From contig JARRCQ010000035.1 in assembly GCA_029982105.1 (NCBI GenBank), positions 1-10,350 on the forward strand: a stretch of DNA of 10,350 bases. The letters run 5' to 3'. This document shows, piece after piece, positions 1 to 9,465 of the stretch (position 1 is the first letter of the stretch; each line of letters opens with the position of its first letter). The notes under the pieces were generated by a model that ran no database searches, had not been told where the DNA came from, and saw nothing but the letters and a program-made list of their open reading frames with translations. Position numbers and translations under genes: made by a program. Source of the DNA: Candidatus Atribacteria bacterium. GTDB taxonomy: Bacteria; Atribacterota; Atribacteria; Atribacterales; Caldatribacteriaceae.

Positions 1-148
1 TTCAGTAGTCTTTTGCTTTTATTTTTTTGTTTATTTGTTCTTTGCCTTTTGGGGGTTATAAGGGGGGTTACCCCTTTATAGTTTATTATTATGTATTAGG
101 CAAGCTCACGATGACGGTCAATTATAATGAGTTTTGCGGTTAACTATA
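1..148. repeat. Right-hand part of a dispersed inverted-repeat (MITE-like) element, copy 1
   Basis: This stretch has no ORF. It shares ordered blocks with the copy at 7081-7345. There is a T-rich tract (11-50). A hairpin at 57-80 has a 10-bp stem with one G-T pair and loop GTTA, and corresponds to 7264-7285. The right end TTTTGCGGTTAACTATA (132-148) is identical, 17 of 17, to 7329-7345. A block CACGATGAC (107-115) recurs at 10230-10238. The left end lies outside the window. The sequence similarity is seen directly; calling it a mobile element is inference. Confidence 0.7.
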
Positions 149-222
149 ATGTTTCAGAAAAGTCTGATTGGTTGGCCAGAGAGCAAGATTTTTGATGAAG
201 GCTTACAATAGGGCTCTATTTT

Positions 223-252
223 TTGACAGAGGGGAGAGGTATTTGTTATAAT
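223..252 (+). promoter_or_regulatory. Sigma-70-type promoter of the rpmE operon
   Basis: A perfect -35 TTGACA (223-228) and a perfect -10 TATAAT (247-252) are separated by 18 bp. The predicted transcription start is near 259, which leaves a leader of about 28 nt before the rpmE ATG at 287. A Shine-Dalgarno-like GAGGTGAG lies at 271-278. The promoter is about 75 bp downstream of the repeat end at 148. It probably serves the whole operon to 7080, since no other strong plus-strand promoter is apparent. Confidence 0.85.
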
Positions 253-286
253 TTAGGCGATTTTAAAATAGAGGTGAGAGAAAGCT

Positions 287-493
287 ATGAAAAAAGGAAT
301 TCATCCTGAATATAAAGAAACTCGAGTAATTTGTGCCTGTGGCAATACTTTTGTCACTCGTTCCACCAAATTTCCGGAGATAAAGGTGGAGATTTGCTCT
401 AAATGCCATCCTTTCTTTACCGGACAACAAAAGTTAATAGATACAGCAGGAAGAGTAGAGAAATTCCGTAATAGATACGGAGATAATTATTAA
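287..493 (+). CDS. rpmE: 50S ribosomal protein L31, zinc-binding type
   Basis: This 68-residue basic protein has the L31 layout: N-terminal MKKGIHPEY, then C16-x-C18 and C37-x-x-C40, which form the zinc ribbon of the C+ (zinc-containing) L31 type, and a C-terminal VEKFRNRYG stretch. L31 sits on the large subunit at the central protuberance and contributes to the bridge between subunits. Its length matches the family. The ATG at 287 has a good ribosome binding site 8 nt upstream and follows a consensus promoter. It is the first gene of the operon. A strong hairpin follows at 505-526, so ribosomal protein synthesis may be uncoupled from the downstream enzymes by partial termination. Identity is very secure. 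Confidence 0.97.
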   Translation: MKKGIHPEYKETRVICACGNTFVTRSTKFPEIKVEICSKCHPFFTGQQKLIDTAGRVEKFRNRYGDNY

Positions 494-504
494 TTTTCAC
501 CTCT

Positions 505-530
505 CAGGTAGCTATAAAGCTACCTGATTT
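505..530 (+). terminator. Hairpin between rpmE and thyX (possible attenuator)
   Basis: A perfect 9-bp stem, CAGGTAGCT (505-513) with AGCTACCTG (518-526), has loop ATAA and is followed by ATTTTCCTC. The run of T is short, so termination is probably partial. It ends only 13 nt before the thyX ATG, in the position where a ribosome binding site would normally lie. It may reduce read-through from the abundant rpmE transcript or affect thyX translation. The hairpin is seen directly; its effect is inferred. Confidence 0.6.
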
Positions 531-539
531 TCCTCAACT

Positions 540-1202
540 ATGAAAGTAACTCTTTTGAATTACACACCCGACCCAGAGATTACCATTGCTTTAGCTGCTC
601 GCACTTGTTATAGCAGCAAGATTCCTCTCACTATTTCTCGAGAGCGAGCGCAACACTTAATCAGGCAACTTACCGAGCGAGGTCATGAGTCAGTGTTAGA
701 GCATGCTTCTTTTACTTTTTCTATTGAAGGCATATCGAGGGTGACTTCTCATCAGTTGGTGAGACACCGTCTGGCTTCTTACTCCCAGCAGAGCCAGCGT
801 TATGTCTCTATGGAGGAAGCTAATTTTATAATGCCTCCTTCTGTAGCTGGTAGTTCTGAAGCTCAAGAAGTATTTCTGAAAGCTATAGAGGAAAATAAAA
901 AAGTTTACCAAGAATTGGTGAAGCTGGGAATACCTCAGGAAGATGCTCGTTATATGATGGCACAGGGCGTAGCTACCAATCTGGTTTTGTCGGCTAATGC
1001 TCGAGAACTGTTGCACATTTTTAGCTTGCGCTTGTGTAATAGAGCTCAGTGGGAGATTAGGGAGTTAGCTCTGCAAATGTTAGAATTAGTAAAAGATTTA
1101 GCTCCGTCCGTTTTTGAGTGGGCGGGACCTCCTTGCGTGGAGGGAAATTGTCGAGAGGGAGAAAACAGCTGTGGAAAACCCTGGAAAAGAAGAGAAAAAT
1201 AA
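540..1202 (+). CDS. thyX: Flavin-dependent thymidylate synthase ThyX
   Basis: ThyX makes dTMP from dUMP using methylene-tetrahydrofolate as carbon donor and FAD/NADPH as reductant, replacing ThyA. The 220-residue protein has the ThyX signature RHR-x7-S (R75-H76-R77 to S85, in RHRLASYSQQSQRY), the preceding GHESVLEHASFTF block (48-60) and the C-terminal NARELLHIFSLRLCNRAQWEIR region (153-174), which carries the dUMP and flavin contacts. The tail has three cysteines (C199, C204, C211), a pattern often seen in clostridial-type ThyX. An in-frame TGA at 525 and the lack of any start codon before 540 fix the start at this ATG, yet no Shine-Dalgarno sequence precedes it. The dCMP deaminase four genes downstream makes its substrate dUMP. 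Confidence 0.96.
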   Translation: MKVTLLNYTPDPEITIALAARTCYSSKIPLTISRERAQHLIRQLTERGHESVLEHASFTFSIEGISRVTSHQLVRHRLASYSQQSQRYVSMEEANFIMPPSVAGSSEAQEVFLKAIEENKKVYQELVKLGIPQEDARYMMAQGVATNLVLSANARELLHIFSLRLCNRAQWEIRELALQMLELVKDLAPSVFEWAGPPCVEGNCREGENSCGKPWKRREK

Positions 1203-1203
1203 A

Positions 1204-2097
1204 ATGAAATTCGATGTAGGAGGGCAGGCCCTCATTGAGGGGGTGATGATGCGCAGCCCTTCCCGTTTGGCTATGGCAGTGCGCAAACCTAACGGTGAAA
1301 TTGTGGTAGAAGTAAAGGAAGAGAAGCCTATTACTCGCAAGTATCCCTTTCTTTCTTTGCCTATTATCAGAGGGGTGGCAAGTTTAATTGACTCTTTGGT
1401 GGTGGGTATAAAATCTCTTTCTTATTCTGCTTCTTTAGCCCTCGAGGAAGAAGAAGAGAAATTAAGCAGTATGGATATCGGGATTTCTATCCTTCTGGCT
1501 CTGGGCATTTTTGCCGGTTTGTTTGTAGCTTTGCCTACTTTTCTTTCCTCTTTGGTTGACCAGTTTATATCTTCTACCTTTGCTTATAACTTAGTAGAGG
1601 GATTAATTCGTATAGGGATATTTTTAGTTTATTTATTGTTAATATCCCAGATGAAAGATATCAAACGAGTGTTTCAATATCATGGAGCGGAGCATAAAGC
1701 TATTTTTACTTGGGAAAATGGCGAGGAGCTTACTCCGAAAAATGCTCGAAAATTTACCACTCTTCATCCTCGCTGTGGAACCAACTGGCTAATTATAGTA
1801 TTAATAATCAGTATATTTATTTTCTCTTTTTTAGGTAGACCGGGGTTGGTTATGAGGATAGTGAGCCGGCTGTTGCTTATTCCGTTAGTAGCGGGTTTGG
1901 CTTATGAGGCCATCAAAATTTTGTCTCGGCATCAAGATAATCGCTTGGCTTATATTTTAACTTTGCCCGGTTTACTTCTGCAGCGTATCACCACTCAGGA
2001 ACCAGATGATAGCCAGTTAGAAGTAGCTTTTGCTGCTTTGAAAGGTAGTTTAGGGGAGGATTATTATGTGGCGGGAGAAAACCAAGGAAATAGTTAG
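1204..2097 (+). CDS. yqhQ: DUF1385 (YqhQ-like) integral membrane protein
   Basis: This 297-residue protein belongs to the DUF1385 family. Visible family blocks are [12 protein letters not shown] (6-17), HGAEHK (160-165), HPRCGTNW (188-195) and a C-terminal [21 protein letters not shown] (241-261). Four hydrophobic segments near 92-118, 132-150, 194-212 and 218-238 indicate an inner-membrane protein. The conserved histidines and cysteine could bind a metal, but no reaction is established for the family. The ATG at 1204 is chosen because the family begins at this GGQALIEGV segment; an upstream in-frame ATG at 1114 lies inside thyX and would add 30 atypical residues. It starts 1 nt after the thyX stop with only a weak purine-rich site, which suggests coupling. 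It sits beside rpmE and prfA in many Bacillota, which supports the assignment but not a function. Confidence 0.9.
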   Translation: MKFDVGGQALIEGVMMRSPSRLAMAVRKPNGEIVVEVKEEKPITRKYPFLSLPIIRGVASLIDSLVVGIKSLSYSASLALEEEEEKLSSMDIGISILLALGIFAGLFVALPTFLSSLVDQFISSTFAYNLVEGLIRIGIFLVYLLLISQMKDIKRVFQYHGAEHKAIFTWENGEELTPKNARKFTTLHPRCGTNWLIIVLIISIFIFSFLGRPGLVMRIVSRLLLIPLVAGLAYEAIKILSRHQDNRLAYILTLPGLLLQRITTQEPDDSQLEVAFAALKGSLGEDYYVAGENQGNS

Positions 2098-3136
2098 GGA
2101 ATACGAAAACTTAACTCAAAAAATAGCCGACCCTCAATTGATGAAGGACATGGCTACTTATCGAAAATTAACTCAAGCTTTATCTGAAATAGAGCCTATA
2201 GTAAAAAAATATGAAGAATATGAGAAAAAGGAGAAAGAGTTAGAAGAAAACCGGGAGCTTCTCCATGAAGAAAACGACCCCGAGCTTCGGGCTCTTTTAG
2301 AAGAAGAGATAGAAAAGTTAAAGGTCTCTCTTCAGGAAACAGAAGAAGAAATCAAAATGATGCTTGTTCCTCGAGACCCGCGAGATGAGAAAAGCACTTT
2401 GGTGGAGATTCGAGCTGGAACAGGGGGAGAAGAAGCAGCTCTGTTTGTAGCTGACCTTTTCCGGATGTATAGCCGCTATGCCGAGTGCAATGGGTGGAAA
2501 ATAGAAATAATGAGCTCTAACCCTACGGAGCTGGGAGGGTTTAAAGAAATCATATTTGCTGTAGAGGGGAAAGGAGCCTACAGTAAATTTAAATTTGAAA
2601 GTGGAGTACATCGAGTGCAGAGAGTCCCGGTGACTGAAGCGGGAGGACGGATTCACACTTCTACAGCTACTGTGGCAGTGCTCCCTGAAGCTGATGAGGT
2701 AGATGTAGAGATTAAGCCCGAGGATATCCGGGTAGATGTGTATCGCTCCTCAGGACCGGGGGGACAAAGTGTCAACACCACCGATTCTGCGGTGCGAGTT
2801 ACCCATATCCCTACCGGAATGGTGGTCACTTGTCAGGATGAAAAATCCCAGCATAAAAATAAAGCTAAAGCGTTGAGGATTCTGCGCAGCCGTCTACTGG
2901 AAATGGAAAGAGAAAGCCAGAAAGAAGAAATAGACCAGGAAAGAAGAACCCAAATTGGTAGCGGTGAGCGAAGTGAAAGAATTCGAACTTATAACTTCCC
3001 CCAAAATCGAGTTACCGACCATCGGATTAATTTAACCCTGTATCGCTTAGAATCAATTTTGGAAGGGGATTTAGACGAGATAGTCGAGGCTTTGGCGGCA
3101 GAAGAAAAAACGAGAACTTTAGAAAAAGTGAGTTAG
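2066..3136 (+). CDS. prfA: Peptide chain release factor 1
   Basis: RF1 recognises UAA and UAG in the ribosomal A site and triggers peptide release. The 356-residue protein has an N-terminal coiled-coil domain (about 1-100), the codon-recognition motif PVT (188-190, the RF1-type PxT, so not RF2) and the universally conserved GGQ (232-234) in [20 protein letters not shown]. The C-terminal part [20 protein letters not shown] (306-325) is also typical. The ATG at 2066 lies 5 nt after a strong AGGGGAGGA (2052-2060) and overlaps the end of DUF1385 by 32 nt, a relatively long overlap that implies coupling. It is immediately followed by prmC, the methyltransferase that modifies the GGQ glutamine. Confidence 0.98.
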   Translation: MWREKTKEIVREYENLTQKIADPQLMKDMATYRKLTQALSEIEPIVKKYEEYEKKEKELEENRELLHEENDPELRALLEEEIEKLKVSLQETEEEIKMMLVPRDPRDEKSTLVEIRAGTGGEEAALFVADLFRMYSRYAECNGWKIEIMSSNPTELGGFKEIIFAVEGKGAYSKFKFESGVHRVQRVPVTEAGGRIHTSTATVAVLPEADEVDVEIKPEDIRVDVYRSSGPGGQSVNTTDSAVRVTHIPTGMVVTCQDEKSQHKNKAKALRILRSRLLEMERESQKEEIDQERRTQIGSGERSERIRTYNFPQNRVTDHRINLTLYRLESILEGDLDEIVEALAAEEKTRTLEKVS

Positions 3137-4018
3137 ATGCCCTCGGTTAAAGAGGTATGGCAAGAGCTAATAAAAGATTTTAAAAAACACTCTTTTTCTT
3201 CTCCTCCCCGAGAGGCTCGGTTGCTTTTATCTTCAGTCTTGGAAGTAGAGCCTTCTCGGCTTTATCTTTTTTGGGATGAAGAGTTCCCCGAGGAGAAATC
3301 AGCTCGCCTAGAGGCTTTCTTAAAAGAACGCCTACAGGGTGTTCCCCTTCAATATCTCGCTGGAAAATGGGATTTTTTTTCTCTTACCTTTCGATTAAGA
3401 CGAGGGGTGTTTATTCCCCGCTTAGATACGGAAGGTTGGGTAGAGGAGGCTATTACTTATCTTCGTTCTCTCCCGGGAGAGCAGATAACAATTTGTGATA
3501 TGTGCTGCGGGAGTGGAGTGATTGGCTTAACTTGTGCTTTCTGGGTGGATAATCTATATTTATATGGAGCGGATATTTCTCCGCAAGCGGTGGAATTATC
3601 GCAAGAAAATGCTCATCTTTTAGGGTTAGATAAAAAAAGCACTTTTCTTCTTTCTGACCTTTTTTCTGCTTTTCCCGCTCTTCAATTTGATGCTATTCTT
3701 TCTAACCCCCCTTACATTAAAAATAGTGATTGGGATTCTCTTCCTCCAGAAATTAGACTCTATGAGCCTCGAGAGGCACTTCTTGCGGGAGAGGAAGGGT
3801 TGGATATAATAGAGAGGATTTTGAAAGAGGGAGAGCCTTTCTTGAAGGAGGGAGGGCTATTTTTCTTAGAACATGACCCGGAAGAGAGGGAAGCTATTCA
3901 AAAATTAGCCGATACTCTTTCTCTGGAATATCTACGTTCTATTCCAGACCTTACTGGAAACGAGAGAGCCAGCGTAATTCGAAAAAGGAGGAGCAACAAT
4001 GAAAATACTCATAGGTAG
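3137..4018 (+). CDS. prmC: Release factor glutamine N5-methyltransferase PrmC
   Basis: PrmC transfers a methyl group from S-adenosylmethionine to the glutamine of the GGQ motif of release factors. The 293-residue protein has an N-terminal helical recognition domain (1-85), a Rossmann methyltransferase fold with motif I at DMCCGSGVIG (121-130) and the catalytic NPPY (190-193), followed by YEPREALLAGEEGLD (209-223), a PrmC/HemK hallmark. Motif I reads CCGSG where many relatives have GTGSG, and the usual RPETE block reads RLDTE (95-99); both look like natural divergence. The ATG at 3137 directly abuts the prfA stop, with no strong ribosome binding site, so translation is probably coupled to prfA. 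Pairing with its substrate gene prfA is the classic arrangement. Confidence 0.96.
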   Translation: MPSVKEVWQELIKDFKKHSFSSPPREARLLLSSVLEVEPSRLYLFWDEEFPEEKSARLEAFLKERLQGVPLQYLAGKWDFFSLTFRLRRGVFIPRLDTEGWVEEAITYLRSLPGEQITICDMCCGSGVIGLTCAFWVDNLYLYGADISPQAVELSQENAHLLGLDKKSTFLLSDLFSAFPALQFDAILSNPPYIKNSDWDSLPPEIRLYEPREALLAGEEGLDIIERILKEGEPFLKEGGLFFLEHDPEEREAIQKLADTLSLEYLRSIPDLTGNERASVIRKRRSNNENTHR

Positions 4019-4445
4019 TGATCACGGAGGTTTTGAACTAAAAGAAGACCTTAAAGTTTTTATCCAGGAGTTGGGGCATGAAGTAAAAGATTACGGAACT
4101 TATGATACTCAATCTTGTGATTACCCCGATGTAGCTTTTCAAGTGGCAGAAGATGTAGTAAAAGGAGTAGGGGACAGAGGGATTTTAGTTTGTGGAACGG
4201 GCATCGGTATGTCTATTGCTGCCAATAAAGTGAAGGGAATAAGAGCTTCTCTGTGCCATGATACTTTTTCCGCCCGTTTTGCTCGGGAACATAATGATGC
4301 TAACATTCTCACCTTAGGTGGTAGAGTAATAGGGAAAGGTTTGGCTCGGGAAATCGTTCGAGTGTGGTTAGAAGCTGACTTTGCCGGAGAAAGACACGCC
4401 CGCCGGTTGAATAAAATAGGGGAATACGAGGAAAATGAGAGATAG
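3999..4445 (+). CDS. rpiB: Ribose-5-phosphate isomerase B
   Basis: RpiB interconverts ribose 5-phosphate and ribulose 5-phosphate in the non-oxidative pentose phosphate pathway. The 148-residue protein fits the RpiB/LacAB family. It has D8-H9 in [10 protein letters not shown], the active-site C65 with [12 protein letters not shown] (66-77), H98 in [11 protein letters not shown], and the phosphate-contacting R132-H133 in GERHARRL. These correspond to the catalytic set known from E. coli RpiB. The Cys at 65 and the DHGG start favour RpiB over galactose-6-phosphate isomerase subunits, although allose-phosphate activity cannot be excluded. The ATG at 3999 follows a strong AAGGAGGAG (3985-3993) located inside prmC, and the two genes overlap by 20 nt. 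The sugar it provides feeds nucleotide synthesis, which agrees with the next gene. Confidence 0.95.
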   Translation: MKILIGSDHGGFELKEDLKVFIQELGHEVKDYGTYDTQSCDYPDVAFQVAEDVVKGVGDRGILVCGTGIGMSIAANKVKGIRASLCHDTFSARFAREHNDANILTLGGRVIGKGLAREIVRVWLEADFAGERHARRLNKIGEYEENER

Positions 4446-4899
4446 GCCAGATTGGGATACTTACTTTATATCCATTGCTCATCTCGTGAGCACTCGTTCT
4501 ACTTGCTTGCGCCGTCAAGTGGGAGCAGTTATGGTGAGAGATAAGCAAATTTTAACCACGGGATATAATGGAGTGCCTCAGGGGATAACTCACTGCACCC
4601 CGGAGAGCTGCTTGCGCAGCTTAAAAAATATTCCTTCTGGCCAACAACAAGAATTGTGCCGAGGGTTGCACGCTGAGCAAAATGCTATAATCCAGGCTGC
4701 TCTGCACGGAGTGAGTACTAAAGGTGCTACTCTTTATTGCACTCACAAACCTTGCATTTTGTGTGCTAAAATGTTAATTAATGCTGGAGTGGTGAGGGTG
4801 GTTTATCAAAACTTTTATCCCGACCCTTTGGCTGATGAAATGTTAGAAGAAGCAGGGATAGAAATGTGTATTTGGGAGGGACAGGTGATAGCTTATTGA
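4435..4899 (+). CDS. comEB: Deoxycytidylate (dCMP) deaminase, ComEB family
   Basis: The product deaminates dCMP to dUMP. The 154-residue protein has the zinc deaminase signature: H79-A80-E81 (the proton-shuttling glutamate) and P106-C107-I-L-C110. The motif [10 protein letters not shown] (41-50) and the insert between it and HAE, with cysteines C54, C59 and C75 and H53, mark the dCMP deaminase branch, in which extra Cys/His residues often bind a second structural zinc. dCMP specificity is inferred from these features. The ATG at 4435 overlaps the end of rpiB by 11 nt and follows GAGGAA. The product dUMP is the substrate of ThyX, encoded upstream in the same operon. The comEB name is the Bacillus family name; a role in DNA uptake is not implied. 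Confidence 0.94.
   Translation: MRDRPDWDTYFISIAHLVSTRSTCLRRQVGAVMVRDKQILTTGYNGVPQGITHCTPESCLRSLKNIPSGQQQELCRGLHAEQNAIIQAALHGVSTKGATLYCTHKPCILCAKMLINAGVVRVVYQNFYPDPLADEMLEEAGIEMCIWEGQVIAY
4883..4898 (+). promoter_or_regulatory. Ribosome binding site and TTG start of the wecA-like gene
   Basis: AGGTGA (4883-4888) lies 7 nt before TTG (4896-4898). The TTG overlaps the comEB stop TGA (4897-4899). Starting here gives [13 protein letters not shown], a normal N-terminus for the family. The in-frame ATG at 4866 would add ten polar residues and has no comparable site in front of it. Confidence 0.7.
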
Positions 4900-5945
4900 A
4901 AAATATTTTATTTTTTAGCGTTCTATCCTTGGTTTTAGCTTTAGTTATGGTCCCTTTTGTCATCCGATTCAGTGAAAGGAAAAAATGGTTAGATATACCG
5001 GATGGAAAAAGGAAAATTCATACCAAACCTATTCCGCGCCTGGGGGGAGTGGCTTTGTTTCTATCCTTCTTTTTAGCCGTTCTTTTCCTCTCTCTTTTCA
5101 CTGATTTTTCTTTCCCCTTTTATATCTTGGGAGGAGGAGTGATATTTCTCACTGGTTTAGTGGATGACTTTATGTCTTTACCTCCCTGGGGAAAACTTCT
5201 CGGACAAATATTAGGGGCTCTTATTCTTATTAGGGGAGGAGTGACCATTCAGTTTCTCACCCTTCCCTGGAATGAGATGGTTTACTTAGGAAATTGGAGT
5301 TATCCCTTGACTCTCCTTTGGATAGTAGGGATAACTAATGCTTTAAACTTAATCGATGGTTTAGATGGATTGTCTACCGGTATAGGGGCTATTGCTTCTT
5401 TTACTCTGGGGATAATTGCCTGGCAAGAGGGGAGAATAGAGCCGGCGATTTTATCTTTTCTTTTGGTAGGTGCTACCGTAGGGTTTTTATTCTACAATTT
5501 TCCTCCAGCTAAAATTTTTCTGGGTGATAGTGGCGCTCTCTTTTTAGGGGGAATGTTAGCTACTATATCGGTGCAGGGAGCGGTAAAAAGTGCTGCAGCT
5601 TTTACTTTGGCTGTGCCTATCTTGATTTTAGGAGTTCCTATTCTGGATACTTTCTTTGCCATTATTCGGAGAAGCAAAAATCACTTGCCCGTGTCTTGCG
5701 CTGACCGAGGTCACCTTCATCACCGCCTCTTAGAGAGAGGTTACTCCCCTCGAGGAGTGGTGATTTTATTTTATGGAATAAGTGCTCTTTTGGGGGTCAT
5801 AGCTATTATCGTTAATACTTTCATCCGCAACGATACTTATTCTCTCCTCCTTATCCTCCTTCTTTTTGCTATTTTCTGGGAGTGGGGGAAGAACCTGGGA
5901 GTATTGGATGTCCCTAAAGGAGAAAAAACTATTGAAAAAAGTTAA
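4896..5945 (+). CDS. wecA: Undecaprenyl-phosphate GlcNAc-1-phosphate transferase, WecA/TagO-like
   Basis: This polytopic membrane enzyme of the MraY/WecA superfamily transfers a sugar-1-phosphate, most likely GlcNAc-1-P, from its UDP form to undecaprenyl phosphate. That is the first step of teichoic-acid-like or other cell-surface glycans. The 349-residue protein (TTG start) shows RLGGVALF (48-55), the Mg-binding pair D90-D91 in [18 protein letters not shown] (148-159), FLGDSG (208-213) and the HLHHRL loop (273-278) that distinguishes WecA/TagO from MraY. About ten hydrophobic segments are visible. The gene overlaps comEB by 4 nt and wecB by 14 nt. The neighbouring UDP-GlcNAc 2-epimerase suggests that ManNAc is the second sugar of the glycan. 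Which polymer is made cannot be told from this window. Confidence 0.93.
   Translation: MKNILFFSVLSLVLALVMVPFVIRFSERKKWLDIPDGKRKIHTKPIPRLGGVALFLSFFLAVLFLSLFTDFSFPFYILGGGVIFLTGLVDDFMSLPPWGKLLGQILGALILIRGGVTIQFLTLPWNEMVYLGNWSYPLTLLWIVGITNALNLIDGLDGLSTGIGAIASFTLGIIAWQEGRIEPAILSFLLVGATVGFLFYNFPPAKIFLGDSGALFLGGMLATISVQGAVKSAAAFTLAVPILILGVPILDTFFAIIRRSKNHLPVSCADRGHLHHRLLERGYSPRGVVILFYGISALLGVIAIIVNTFIRNDTYSLLLILLLFAIFWEWGKNLGVLDVPKGEKTIEKS
5916..5934 (+). promoter_or_regulatory. Ribosome binding site and TTG start of wecB
   Basis: AAAGGAG (5916-5922) lies 9 nt before TTG (5932-5934). Initiation here gives [15 protein letters not shown], the standard WecB N-terminus. The in-frame ATG at 5908 adds eight residues and has only a weaker TGGGAG in front; the ATG at 5866 lies far inside the wecA-like gene. 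Confidence 0.65.
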
Positions 5946-7080
5946 AACTTTTTTTGTTCTGGGTACTCGCCCGGAAGTGGTCAAGTTAGCTCCAGTTATT
6001 CTTTCTCTTTCCCGAGAAAAAGAGTTGGAAACTAAAATCGTAAACACTGGTCAACATCGGGATATGGCTCGCTATTTTCTTCAACTTTTTGAACTTTCTC
6101 CTCACTATGACTTAGATGTTATGACGGAAAAACAATCTCTTTTTTATCTTACTTCCCAGATTGTAAAAGGATTGGAAGAAATATTTTTAAAAGATAGGCC
6201 TGATGTAGTTGTGGTACAAGGAGACACAACCAGCGCTTTTTGTGGAGCTCTGGCTGCTTTCTATAACCAAATAAGCTGCGCTCATGTGGAAGCGGGATTG
6301 CGCACCGGTAGGAAGTATAGTCCTTTTCCTGAAGAAATGAACCGGGTTTTGATTAGTAGACTTGCTGATTTGCACTTTGCTCCCACTCCTCACTCTCGAG
6401 AAAATCTTTTGAGAGAAGGGATAGAGAGAGAAAAAATCTATGTTACTGGGAACACCATTGTGGATGCCCTTTTTCAGGTTTTAGAGAGAGACTTACCTTT
6501 TCAAAATGAAATTCTGTTGCAAGAAATAGGAAAAAGGGGAAATCTACCCATAATAACAGTCACTGCTCATCGCCGGGAGAACTGGGAAGAAGGGATAGAA
6601 GAAATAGCGAGGGCTTTGCGAGACTTGGGAGAAAAGTTTCCGGAGATAAAAATTTTCTTTCCTCTTCATCCCAATCCAGTGGTGAGAAGTAAAATTATCC
6701 CTGTTTTATCTGCTACCCCTCAAGTTTTTCTTTTGGAGCCACTTGATTATTTTGATTTTGTCCAACTTCTTTTTCACAGCACTCTTTTAATCAGTGATTC
6801 CGGAGGAGTGCAAGAAGAAGCCACCGCTCTGGGAGTGCCGGTTTTAATCACTCGTGACTTTACTGAAAGACCGGAAGTAATAGAAGCAGGTTTAGGAAAG
6901 TTAGTGGGTTGTGATAGAGATAAAATCGTTTTTGAAGCAAGCAAACTCCTCGAGGAGGAGAGAGAAAGAAAAAGTCGATCGGTTTTTGGTGACGGAAAAG
7001 CTTCTTCCCGAATTACCCAGATTTTGCGACGCTTCTCGGGGCTGGATTCTTCTCCGGTAGAGGAATTTATCCCCGAATGA
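5932..7080 (+). CDS. wecB: UDP-N-acetylglucosamine 2-epimerase (non-hydrolysing)
   Basis: WecB interconverts UDP-GlcNAc and UDP-ManNAc in the cytoplasm. With the TTG start the protein has 382 residues, which matches the family. Motifs in order are GTRPE (11-15), QHRDM (41-45), QGDT with D98, AHVEAGLRTG with E120, PFPEEMNR with E134, TAHRRENW with H213, HPNP (246-249) and ISDSGGVQEEATALGVPVL (287-305). D98, E120, E134 and H213 correspond to catalytic residues known in E. coli WecB. It overlaps the wecA-like gene by 14 nt, and the pair likely acts on a common surface polymer. The TGA stop (7078-7080) directly touches the left end of the repeat at 7081. The final FIPE residues follow a variable tail, so the C-terminus may have been slightly altered by that insertion. 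Confidence 0.94.
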   Translation: MKKVKTFFVLGTRPEVVKLAPVILSLSREKELETKIVNTGQHRDMARYFLQLFELSPHYDLDVMTEKQSLFYLTSQIVKGLEEIFLKDRPDVVVVQGDTTSAFCGALAAFYNQISCAHVEAGLRTGRKYSPFPEEMNRVLISRLADLHFAPTPHSRENLLREGIEREKIYVTGNTIVDALFQVLERDLPFQNEILLQEIGKRGNLPIITVTAHRRENWEEGIEEIARALRDLGEKFPEIKIFFPLHPNPVVRSKIIPVLSATPQVFLLEPLDYFDFVQLLFHSTLLISDSGGVQEEATALGVPVLITRDFTERPEVIEAGLGKLVGCDRDKIVFEASKLLEEERERKSRSVFGDGKASSRITQILRRFSGLDSSPVEEFIPE

Positions 7081-7164
7081 CTATAGTATCCCCCAAAATT
7101 GGTTAAACTGTCGAAAGCTTAAAAAAAGAGTAAATTACATCAGAAGTCAAAAACTCAAGGTCGT

Positions 7165-7237
7165 TACGCTGGGGGTTTCTCCCAGCGTACTGGTGGATAT
7201 TTTCCACCAGTGGTATTTGTTTGCTTTTTAATTTTTT
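7165..7237 (+). terminator. Tandem hairpins and T-rich tract downstream of wecB
   Basis: A 9-bp stem TACGCTGGG/CCCAGCGTA (7165-7173 with 7181-7189) is followed directly by an 8-bp stem CTGGTGGA/TCCACCAG (7190-7197 with 7203-7210), then a T-rich run (7213-7237). This probably ends the nine-gene operon. It lies within the repeat element, and the first hairpin recurs at 10141-10166. Confidence 0.6.
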
Positions 7238-7263
7238 CGTTCTTTCTTTATTCTTTGGGGATT

Positions 7264-7285
7264 ATAAGGGGGTTTACCCCCTTAT
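7264..7285. terminator. Perfect G/C-rich hairpin between convergent wecB and atpC
   Basis: ATAAGGGGG (7264-7272) pairs with CCCCCTTAT (7277-7285), a perfect 9-bp stem with loop TTTA. It lies about 56 nt downstream of the atpC stop on the minus strand, but no T-run follows it on either strand. It may pause or end atpDC transcription, or be a structural module of the repeat. A related hairpin occurs at 57-80. Confidence 0.4.
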
Positions 7286-7340
7286 TGTTCCGTCTATTTT
7301 GTCTTTAAGTCTTACGCCGTAGGCCGTATTTTGCGGTTAA

Positions 7341-9308
<1,968 letters not shown>

Positions 9309-9314
9309 CATATA

Positions 9315-9323
9315 ATTATAGCA
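9315..9323 (-). promoter_or_regulatory. Extended -10 promoter of atpDC
   Basis: The minus strand reads TGCTATAAT (9323 to 9315), a perfect extended -10 element. No convincing -35 hexamer is present at 16-18 bp, as is common for extended -10 promoters. It lies about 24 bp from the short repeat at 9347-9465. Confidence 0.55.
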
Positions 9324-9346
9324 AAAGATAAAAATTTCTACCTTTT

Positions 9347-9465
9347 TATAGTTTACTGTAAAATCCATTATAACACCCCTCTATTTAGTGCTTTGCTTGC
9401 TATTATTGCGGCAACTCCCCTCTCGTCAAGTGCAAGCCTCGCCAGCAACCTTACGGCAGACTATA
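9347..9465. repeat. Short inverted-repeat element related to the MITE-like family
   Basis: The left end TATAGTTTACTGTAAAA (9347-9363) matches the inverted form of the conserved right end (TATAGTTAACCGCAAAA) at 14 of 17 positions. A candidate right end, CCTTACGGCAGACTATA (9449-9465), is its inverted partner at 12 of 17. The 119-bp interval has no credible ORF. It lies between the atpDC promoter and the DUF4258-DUF2283 gene. It looks like a shorter, decayed relative of copy 2. Confidence 0.45.

Noticed and set aside
180..223. AGAGC...GCTCT followed by ATTTTTT as a terminator for an upstream gene
   Set aside because: The stem is only 5 bp with a 28-nt loop, and the T-run overlaps the -35 region of the rpmE promoter.
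696..1016. Minus-strand ORF inside thyX, and similar antisense ORFs within DUF1385, prfA, rpiB, the wecA-like gene and wecB
   Set aside because: All lie opposite clearly identified genes in other frames and their translations look like reverse-frame shadows without motifs.
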